From Nitrosomonas sp. (GTDB taxonomy: Bacteria > Pseudomonadota > Gammaproteobacteria > Burkholderiales > Nitrosomonadaceae): 6,253 nt of DNA. The notes under the pieces were generated by a model, which was not told the DNA's origin, searched no databases, and worked only from the letters and a program-made list of their open reading frames with translations. The stretch covers positions 1 to 6,253 of the forward strand of contig SXJH01000239.1 in the NCBI GenBank assembly GCA_005779435.1, written 5' to 3'. The translations under genes were made by a program, and so were the position numbers. This document shows positions 1 to 5,081 of the stretch, in pieces (the stretch's first letter is position 1; each line of letters opens with the position of its first letter).

Positions 1-567
1 AATGGTGCGTGAGCCTGTCCAAAAGCGCGGTGGTCATTTTGGCATCGATAAAAACGTTGCTCCATTCTGCGAACATGAGGTTGGTCGTAATGATCACGCT
101 GGTACGTTCATAAAGCCTTGAGAGCAAGTGAAACAGTAGTGCGCCACCGGCTTGCGAGAATGGCAGATAACCCAGACCAGATCGATCTGCAGCAGGCTTA
201 AGGCAAGCCTGCCCTGTTTGCCCGCTGATTTTTCCTGTTCCAGGTTATTGGCCAGGTCAATAGCACTGAAGAAACGCACTTTTTTGTTGTGATGCTGGAT
301 GCCTGAAGTACCGATGCCAATGGCCAGGTGCGTTTTACCGGTGCCGGTGCCGCCGACCAGCACCAGATTCTGTGCGGCGGCTGTAAATTCCATCGTTGCC
401 AATTGCCGAATCAGTTGTTGATCGACTTTGGACTGACTGAAGTCGAAGCCTTGTAAATGACGCTGCACCGGGAATCTGGCAGCTTGGGTCTGATAGCGGA
501 TGGAGCGGATATTACGCTCGGTTGCTTCGGCCTGGAGTGCAAAGAGAGCGCGCACCGCACGCCACAT
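1..567 (-). pseudogene. istB: IstB-like transposition helper ATPase, truncated and frameshifted remnant
   Basis: IstB proteins are AAA+-type ATPases that assist the IstA transposase of IS21-family elements. The first segment reads like the IstB core: ERNIRSIRYQTQAARFP, then GFDF, then Walker A GGTGTGKT (residues 72-79 from the ATG at 567) and VRFFSAIDLANNLEQEK. At about position 175 the frame breaks after QIDLV. The neighbouring frame resumes at once with LGYLPFSQAGGALLF, YERTSVIITTNL and DAKMTTALLDRLTHH, open to the window edge. Family members read roughly VILDELGYLPF here, so about 13 nt carrying the Walker B acidic pair seem deleted. The 5' end is also lost: IstB-like sequence starts only near residue 10 (about position 540), a TAA directly precedes the ATG, and no istA lies upstream. 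The original reading frame stops at 94. Almost certainly non-functional; the family call is firm. Confidence 0.88.
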
Positions 568-584
568 TTAACCTGTGGCGTGCG
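556..584 (-). terminator. Strong inverted repeat, possible terminator of the DUF2182 operon
   Basis: The arms 556-566 (cgcacgccaca) and 574-584 (tgtggcgtgcg) are perfectly complementary over 11 bp around a 7-nt loop. The hairpin lies about 57 nt past the stop codon of the DUF2182 gene, at the end of the minus-strand operon, which suits a transcription terminator or an mRNA 3'-end stabiliser. Neither side has a clean T tract; the minus strand continues with gtgcgcgctctctttg. It is therefore not a textbook intrinsic terminator. The ATG of the istB remnant sits at the edge of one arm, so the first residues of that frame are not real IstB sequence. Confidence 0.4.
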
Positions 585-641
585 CTTAGGGCCGGGGCAG
601 CCTACATTCATTTGGCTTCTGACGCACAAACGCCATCGCAA

Positions 642-1400
642 TCAAAGCAACAGCCAGATACCCCAGCCTAAAAACACTACGCCTATCGCTTGAGAAAAGG
701 ATTGCTGGTATCGCGGTAAAATTTTCTCAACCAATACCAGCGCCGCAATCAACGCCATTGCCCATAAATTCATCACACCGACAGCAAACATAATCATCAT
801 TTGCGCCCAGCAGCAACCCACGCACATGCTGCCGTGCTTAAATCCCATTCGGATGGATCCAATTGTGCCTTCGCGCCATTCCGTCAACAAAAATCCTACG
901 GGAGAACGGCAATTTTGCAGGAAAAAATCCTTTACCGGCATCCATTGATAAATCCCTGCCGCAATAAAAATAACGGCAGCCATGGTTTCGTTCCGGTTAT
1001 CCATCATCGGCGACAAAAAATGCAACCCGTGCATTTGCCATTGCAGCAATGTCAGTGCAATGCTGAATAACAACCAAATCAGCAAATAAGCCGTAGAGAA
1101 CAAAGCGGAAGAAAGCCGATCGTTCAATTTCCGCTGTCGGCAGATTCGGGCATACGCGAGGATCATCGGGATGGCCGAAGGCAGCATCATTGCCGCCATC
1201 ATGACAGCCCACATCAGATATACCCACCAAAAATCCTGCCACTGCCAGTCTGAAGTTGCCGCAGGCGGCATCCACATCTCCGACATCGGCAGCGTCGCCA
1301 TCCGTTCATATTGATAAAACAGATAAAGCCACGCGGCACCGATCACTGCCAGCAAGGTTAACCAAATAATCAATTGCTGCTTGAGCATGGTCAGCGGCAT
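642..1400 (-). CDS. DUF2182 domain integral membrane protein, predicted metal-binding
   Basis: A 252-residue multi-pass inner-membrane protein of unknown biochemical role, assigned to DUF2182 by its motif pattern. Hydrophobic segments lie near residues 10-28, 57-82, 98-120, 139-153, 198-224 and 236-252. Family hallmarks are present: MWAVMMAAMMLPS (63-75), Q152-P155-K157 followed by C164-RSP-GFLL, then MGFKHG (185-190) leading into C193-VG-C196-C197-W, and a late VLVEK (222-226). The methionine-rich segment and the His/Cys cluster at a membrane edge are why such proteins are called predicted metal-binding; no ligand is shown here. It is the last gene of the minus-strand operon, 58 nt after the DUF1326 stop, a frequent partner family. 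The start at 1400 has a weak ribosome binding site (ggcagg, very close to the ATG); the ATG at 1388 is an alternative that would lose four residues. Confidence 0.85.
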   Translation of the reverse strand: MPLTMLKQQLIIWLTLLAVIGAAWLYLFYQYERMATLPMSEMWMPPAATSDWQWQDFWWVYLMWAVMMAAMMLPSAIPMILAYARICRQRKLNDRLSSALFSTAYLLIWLLFSIALTLLQWQMHGLHFLSPMMDNRNETMAAVIFIAAGIYQWMPVKDFFLQNCRSPVGFLLTEWREGTIGSIRMGFKHGSMCVGCCWAQMMIMFAVGVMNLWAMALIAALVLVEKILPRYQQSFSQAIGVVFLGWGIWLLL

Positions 1401-1458
1401 GAGCCTGCCATTGAAGTCAACGCATGCTTATTGCCGGATGGCAAAAACGGCACCAACC

Positions 1459-2067
1459 TCAAGGCTGGTAAGTAAACGGCGAGTAATAACCGTTGCGTTC
1501 GGTGAATTTCCAGGCTTTGTCATAATCCTGGTACTGATACTGACTGGATTTCGCCACTACTGTCGGATGGCTGGCCACCACGCATAACGGCGGATTTTCA
1601 ATGGTCGAGTTTCCGCCTTTAATGCCTTGTATGCTTTCGATGGTTGCTTGAGCGATGCCGGGTATGACCAGTTCGCGCCGATTGCCTTGTTCACGGTAAT
1701 CGATTTGAACCCGTTTGATACCCCAGACTTCGGTTACAAAACTCATCAAAATGGCCGGATGACCGCCGACTTTGCCGGCGAAGATTTGTGTAATCGCATC
1801 GAATTGTGCGTCGGTGGCGCGTTCGTCAACATATAAGGCGGCTTGCCAGTTGCCTTCTTTCATATGTCCCGGCGAATAGCAGGCCAGCGCGACATTGAGT
1901 CCATCCAATTTCTCACCGCCCAAATAACCCGAATCGATATGCCACGCGACCAGCAACTTGCAATTCCCTTCCGATGGGGGTTGCAACCAGATGCACGGAC
2001 AAGCGGTTTCGCAGTTGCATGCTTCAAAATAACTGCCTTGTAAATTCCATTGCGTCATTGTGTTCAT
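1459..2067 (-). CDS. DUF1326 domain protein with CNC-CPC cysteine cluster
   Basis: A 202-residue protein with no clear signal peptide or membrane segment, so probably cytoplasmic or peripheral. The N-terminus carries the DUF1326 signature: G-S-Y-F-E-A-C17-N-C19-E-T-A-C23-P-C25, a cluster suited to metal or disulfide chemistry. Further family features are C36, the HID at 43-45, C63 followed by PGHM (66-69), the stretch LYVDERATDAQFDAI ahead of IFAGKVGGHP (94-103), and the C-terminal FTERNGYYSPFTYQP. Length is normal for the family. The start at 2067 is supported by AGGGA at 2074-2078, 6 nt upstream; the Met at residue 4 is less well placed. It begins 17 nt after the SDR gene and precedes the DUF2182 gene. 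Function is unknown; pairing with DUF2182 suggests the two act together, which is inference. Confidence 0.87.
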   Translation of the reverse strand: MNTMTQWNLQGSYFEACNCETACPCIWLQPPSEGNCKLLVAWHIDSGYLGGEKLDGLNVALACYSPGHMKEGNWQAALYVDERATDAQFDAITQIFAGKVGGHPAILMSFVTEVWGIKRVQIDYREQGNRRELVIPGIAQATIESIQGIKGGNSTIENPPLCVVASHPTVVAKSSQYQYQDYDKAWKFTERNGYYSPFTYQP

Positions 2068-2084
2068 GATAAATCCCTAAATGT

Positions 2085-2822
2085 TTAAAACGGCTCCTTG
2101 AAAGGCCGCAAATCCAGCTCATGCGTCCATGCGCTGCGAGGTTGTTGATGAATGGCCCAATAGGTTTGGGCGATAGCTTCCAATTGTAACAGCCCTTCCT
2201 GTCCCTTTGCCGCCACATACTCCGGAAACTGATTGCGGGCGCGATCGCCATCGATGACGCCATCGATCACCGTATGTACTACATGTATGCCTTGCGGCGA
2301 GAATTCCCGTGCCAAACCTTGCGCCAATGCTCGCAATCCGGCTTTGGCCGAAGCAAATGCGGTAAATGGCGGTTTGGCTCTTAACGACGCAGTCGCGCCG
2401 GTAAAAAAAACGGTGCCTTGCTGCTGTGCTTGCATGATCGCCACGATTTCCTTAGCGAATAAGAATGCGCCGAGGCAGTTTTGCCGCCATAACGCAGTGA
2501 ATGTTTTTTCATCGATCTGCAAAAACGGCGCGGAAATATTGCTGTCGACGTTATACGCAGCCACTTGAACATTATCGCCGCGTTCCCGCACAACGCCAAA
2601 ACAATGCGCCACATCCTGCGCTGCCGTCACATCGGCAACGACAGCCGTTGCCTCGCCTCCTTTTGCTTGGATCGCCTGTGCAACGGTGTTTAATTTCTCG
2701 CTGCTGCGGCCCACGATAAAAACATGCAATCCCTTTGCAGCGAAACATAAAGCCAATGCAGCACCCAATCCGCGTTCCGGCCCGACACCGGCAACGATTG
2801 CCGAATCCGGCTTTACAATCAT
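2085..2822 (-). CDS. SDR family oxidoreductase-like protein with atypical Phe active site
   Basis: A 245-residue single-domain Rossmann protein of the short-chain dehydrogenase/reductase superfamily, probably cytosolic. The nucleotide-binding loop reads AGVGPERGLGAA (11-22), a variant of TGxxxGxG. V-G-R39-S after beta-2 suits NADP(H) or NAD(H), D64-V-T follows beta-3, and N91 stands in the NAG position. The usual catalytic YxxxK is instead F156-ASA-K160, and the segment before it, FFTGATAS (139-146), has Thr/Ala where the catalytic Ser normally sits. Similar FASAK sequences occur in a recognisable SDR subgroup, so this looks like a subfamily trait, not a random lesion; the substrate is unknown and ordinary Tyr-dependent hydride transfer is doubtful. 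Its ATG overlaps the stop of the upstream DUF938 gene in an ATGA (2819-2822), which indicates translational coupling. The C-terminus ends in LDLRPFKEPF. Confidence 0.88.
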   Translation of the reverse strand: MIVKPDSAIVAGVGPERGLGAALALCFAAKGLHVFIVGRSSEKLNTVAQAIQAKGGEATAVVADVTAAQDVAHCFGVVRERGDNVQVAAYNVDSNISAPFLQIDEKTFTALWRQNCLGAFLFAKEIVAIMQAQQQGTVFFTGATASLRAKPPFTAFASAKAGLRALAQGLAREFSPQGIHVVHTVIDGVIDGDRARNQFPEYVAAKGQEGLLQLEAIAQTYWAIHQQPRSAWTHELDLRPFKEPF

Positions 2823-3475
2823 GCGATCTTGCCGAATATCAATGAAAAGTTATTGCTGGGCATGTCGATTTTTTCTTTCAATTCCAAACCATGCTTGGCA
2901 GCCGCTTTTTTCAGATCGGCGATATCTTTCAAGCCCCATTCGGATACGCCGGCGGAACTGAGCGTTTCATGAAAGGTTTTATTCGATTCGGTCGAAAATT
3001 GCCCCTCAATACGGAACGGGCCGTAAATCAATAAAAAACCATCGTCCTTCAACAAGTTTGCGGCGCACTGCATCATGCCGTCGGCAATCGAGATGGGCGC
3101 CACTTGAAAAATATTGATGCAGAAAATTGCGGCAAACGATTTCTCAGGTCCCGGATTAAACCAAGTTTCCGGATCGGTCAGATCCAGATGCACCGGATCG
3201 GCGATATTATCGTTGCCGAGATTGCCGGTTAATTTTTTGATATTGTCGAAAACCTCGATATCCCTGTCCGACGGCTGGAAATGCAGATGATCGAAATGTG
3301 GCGCAAAATAATTGATATGCATGCCGCTGCCGCTGGCCATTTCCAAAATGCGTTCGGGGTCTTTCGGTAATTTATCTTTCAAAACACCCAAAATCGGCTC
3401 ACGATTACGTCCACCGGCCCACGCGACATATTCGCTGAGCGGGTGCGGGTCTAACGGCGGTATTTCCTGATTCAT
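2819..3475 (-). CDS. DUF938 (UPF0585/METTL26-like) SAM-dependent methyltransferase-fold protein
   Basis: A 218-residue protein, first in the minus-strand operon. It belongs to the DUF938/UPF0585 group, whose animal member is METTL26, a class I methyltransferase fold with no established substrate. Visible family marks are the N-terminal SEYVAWAGGRNREPIL (14-29), the SAM-binding loop E45-MASGSGMH53 and the acidic strand end FQPSD (66-70). Further on come LDLTDPETWF, the strand region FAAIFCINIFQVAP and LLKDDGFLLIYGPFRIEGQF. The start at 3475 is chosen because AAGGAA (3482-3487) lies 6 nt upstream and family homology begins there. The same frame is open upstream to an ATG at 3619, but those 48 extra residues cross a terminator hairpin and look non-coding. 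The stop overlaps the SDR start by 4 nt. Enzyme activity is inferred from fold only. Confidence 0.88.
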   Translation of the reverse strand: MNQEIPPLDPHPLSEYVAWAGGRNREPILGVLKDKLPKDPERILEMASGSGMHINYFAPHFDHLHFQPSDRDIEVFDNIKKLTGNLGNDNIADPVHLDLTDPETWFNPGPEKSFAAIFCINIFQVAPISIADGMMQCAANLLKDDGFLLIYGPFRIEGQFSTESNKTFHETLSSAGVSEWGLKDIADLKKAAAKHGLELKEKIDMPSNNFSLIFGKIA

Positions 3476-3481
3476 GTCAAA

Positions 3482-3487
3482 TTCCTT
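3482..3487 (-). promoter_or_regulatory. Ribosome binding site fixing the DUF938 start
   Basis: The minus strand reads AAGGAA here, six bases before the ATG at 3475. It is one of the clearest Shine-Dalgarno matches in the window and decides between this start and the in-frame ATG at 3619. Confidence 0.7.
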
Positions 3488-3508
3488 ATGATAGTTAACG
3501 GTGCCAAT

Positions 3509-3537
3509 AGTATCGGCGTAGTATAGCGCATTGGGAA
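3509..3537 (-). promoter_or_regulatory. Candidate sigma-70 promoter for the DUF938-SDR-DUF1326-DUF2182 operon
   Basis: On the minus strand TTCCCA (3537-3532) is separated by 17 nt from GATACT (3514-3509). This would place transcription start near 3502, about 27 nt before the DUF938 ATG and downstream of the terminator at 3580-3609. A second -10-like hexamer, TATACT, lies at 3525-3520 but has no good -35 partner. The -35 match is only moderate (4 of 6), so this is a suggestion by eye. Confidence 0.3.
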
Positions 3538-3579
3538 AATAGACGGGGGTATTTGCCTCGATTGCGGCAAACGGCGCAC

Positions 3580-3609
3580 AAAAAAAATCAACGCCCGATG
3601 GACGTTGAT
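3580..3609 (-). terminator. Intrinsic (Rho-independent) terminator pointing minus, inside the divergent intergenic region
   Basis: Read on the minus strand, ATCAACGTCC (3609-3600), a 3-nt loop (3599-3597) and GGGCGTTGAT (3596-3587) form a 10-bp stem with one G-T wobble. It runs directly into eight T residues (3587-3580, the first shared with the stem). This is a textbook intrinsic terminator shape. No minus-strand gene lies just upstream of it: bioA is on the other strand. It could end a short antisense or small RNA starting near bioA, act as a leader attenuator of the DUF938 operon, or shield that operon from antisense read-through. On the plus strand there is no T tract after the stem. Confidence 0.72.
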
Positions 3610-3663
3610 GAATTAACATTCAGGAAGATACCGGATTACTCTAGCACGGCTATTGTGAAGGAA

Positions 3664-3695
3664 TTGTGATAACCGAAGGCAATCGCATTTACAAT
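3664..3695 (+). promoter_or_regulatory. Candidate bioA promoter overlapped by an imperfect palindrome
   Basis: TACAAT at 3690-3695 is a good -10 hexamer (5 of 6) about 40 nt before the bioA ATG. The best -35-like match, TTGTGA at 3664-3669, is spaced 20 nt away, longer than ideal. The same stretch is bounded by TTGTgAtaa (3664-3672) and caTTTACAA (3686-3694), an imperfect inverted repeat whose outer bases recall the biotin operator bound by BirA (TTGTAAACC...GGTTTACAA). The inner bases do not match and the 13-nt spacer is short, so an operator role is speculative. Confidence 0.25.
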
Positions 3696-3734
3696 ATCAT
3701 CCTTAAAAATATCGCTTCTAACCGCACGTTAACC

Positions 3735-5078
3735 ATGAATAAAATCAACCCCGATCAATCGGCTGCTTCAGCGCAACTCGGTCAGCGCAGCATGCAGGCG
3801 GTATGGCATCCTTGTACGCAAATGAAGCAACATGAAAACCACCCGCCTTTACCTATCGCGCGTGGCAAAGGCGTATGGCTATTTGATGCCGCCGGTAACC
3901 GCTATCTCGATGCCGTCAGTTCCTGGTGGGTCAATTTGTTTGGACACAGCAACTCTGTCATTAATGCGGCAATCCGCGATCAGCTCGAAAAAATAGAACA
4001 TGTGATGCTGGCCGGTTTCACGCACGAACCGGTAATTGCATTATCCGAACGTCTCAAACAAATTACGCCCGGCTCGCTCGGGCATTGTTTTTATGCCAGC
4101 GACGGCGCATCGGCAATAGAAATCGCGCTAAAAATGAGTTTTCATTACTGGCAATTGTGCGGCAAAACGCACAAAACCGGCTTTGTCAGTCTGCAAAACG
4201 ATTATCACGGCGAAACCTTGGGCGCGCTATCGGTCACCGATGTTGCCATTTTCAAGCAGACCTATGCGCCATTGCTGCGTCCCTGTACGCATGTGCCGAC
4301 GCCCGATTGGCGGTATGCCGAAACAGGAGAATCCGCCGAAGCATTCGCCCTGCGCGCGGCGGATGCTTTGGAACGCTATCTGGCGGAGAATCATGCGCAA
4401 ACCGCCGCATTCATTCTTGAACCGCTGGTTCAAGGCGCGGCCGGAATGGGCATGTACCACCCTGTTTATCTGCAACGCGCCCGGTTACTGTGCGATCGAT
4501 ATCAGGTGCACTTGATCCTCGATGAAATCGCCGTGGGCTTTGGCCGCACCGGCACCCTATTTGCCTGCAACCAAGCCGAGATAACACCGGATATCTTGTG
4601 CTTGTCGAAAGGACTGAGCGGCGGCTATTTGCCGATTTCGGTGGCAATGGCGACCGATGTTATTTATCAGGCGTTTTACAGCGATCAGATCTCACGTGCA
4701 TTCCTGCATTCGCATTCGCATACCGGCAACGCAATCGGATGCCGCGCCGCTTTGGCTACATTGGATATTTTTGCGCAAGATAACATCATCGAAGCCAATA
4801 AAACAAAAGCGGCTTATTTGAACCGGATTGCCACAAAACTGGCTGCGCACGGCAGGGTTAAAAATTTCCGCAATTGCGGCATGATTTGGGCTTTCGAGGT
4901 TGATACCGCCATGCAGGATTTCGCCTCAGCCTGTTTCCAAGCCGGTCTAAAACACGGATTGGTATTGCGCCCGCTGGGAAAAACCGTTTATTTCATGCCG
5001 CCGTACGTCATCGAAGAGCCGGAAATGGATTTGCTGATCGACGGCACGCTGCATATTCTCGATACACTGAGCGCATAA
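3735..5078 (+). CDS. bioA: Adenosylmethionine-8-amino-7-oxononanoate aminotransferase (BioA)
   Basis: Cytosolic PLP enzyme of biotin synthesis that converts 8-amino-7-oxononanoate (KAPA) to 7,8-diaminopelargonate, normally with S-adenosylmethionine as amino donor. The 447-residue product is slightly longer than E. coli BioA (429). Fold-type I aminotransferase marks appear in order: WHPCTQM (24-30), SSWWVNLFGH (62-71), FYASDGASAIEIALK (119-133), YHGE (157-160), ILEPLVQGAAGMGMYHP, LDEIAVGFGRTG with PLP-pyridine Asp D263, and LSKGLSGGYLP with Schiff-base Lys K292. LRPLGKTVYFMPPY near the C-terminus holds the substrate Arg. The ATG at 3735 is preferred because homology begins shortly after it and a likely -10 box sits upstream; the frame also extends to a GTG at 3666, whose AAGGA lies too close. 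No other bio genes are visible. Position 27 is Cys where E. coli has Tyr17. Confidence 0.94.
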   Translation: MNKINPDQSAASAQLGQRSMQAVWHPCTQMKQHENHPPLPIARGKGVWLFDAAGNRYLDAVSSWWVNLFGHSNSVINAAIRDQLEKIEHVMLAGFTHEPVIALSERLKQITPGSLGHCFYASDGASAIEIALKMSFHYWQLCGKTHKTGFVSLQNDYHGETLGALSVTDVAIFKQTYAPLLRPCTHVPTPDWRYAETGESAEAFALRAADALERYLAENHAQTAAFILEPLVQGAAGMGMYHPVYLQRARLLCDRYQVHLILDEIAVGFGRTGTLFACNQAEITPDILCLSKGLSGGYLPISVAMATDVIYQAFYSDQISRAFLHSHSHTGNAIGCRAALATLDIFAQDNIIEANKTKAAYLNRIATKLAAHGRVKNFRNCGMIWAFEVDTAMQDFASACFQAGLKHGLVLRPLGKTVYFMPPYVIEEPEMDLLIDGTLHILDTLSA

Positions 5079-5081
5079 AAC

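Noticed and set aside
1..567. Intact IS21-type insertion sequence
   Set aside because: No istA, no terminal inverted repeats or target duplication are visible, the helper gene is missing its 5' part, and the frame is broken.
457..693. 78-residue plus-strand open frame
   Set aside because: It is antisense to the istB remnant, runs through the inverted repeat into the end of the DUF2182 gene, and has no recognisable domain or ribosome binding site.
1431..1444. Small hairpin TTGCC-GGAT-GGCAA between the DUF1326 and DUF2182 genes
   Set aside because: The stem is only 5 bp and is not followed by a T tract on the minus strand, so it is not evidence for a terminator that splits the operon.
3476..3619. 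N-terminal extension of the DUF938 frame to an ATG at 3619
   Set aside because: The extra 48 residues run through the terminator hairpin and candidate promoter, do not resemble family N-termini, and a strong AAGGAA sits just before the ATG at 3475.
3666..3734. Extension of bioA to the GTG at 3666
   Set aside because: The AAGGA at 3658-3662 is only 3 nt from the GTG, the added residues do not resemble BioA, and a -10-like TACAAT lies within the stretch.
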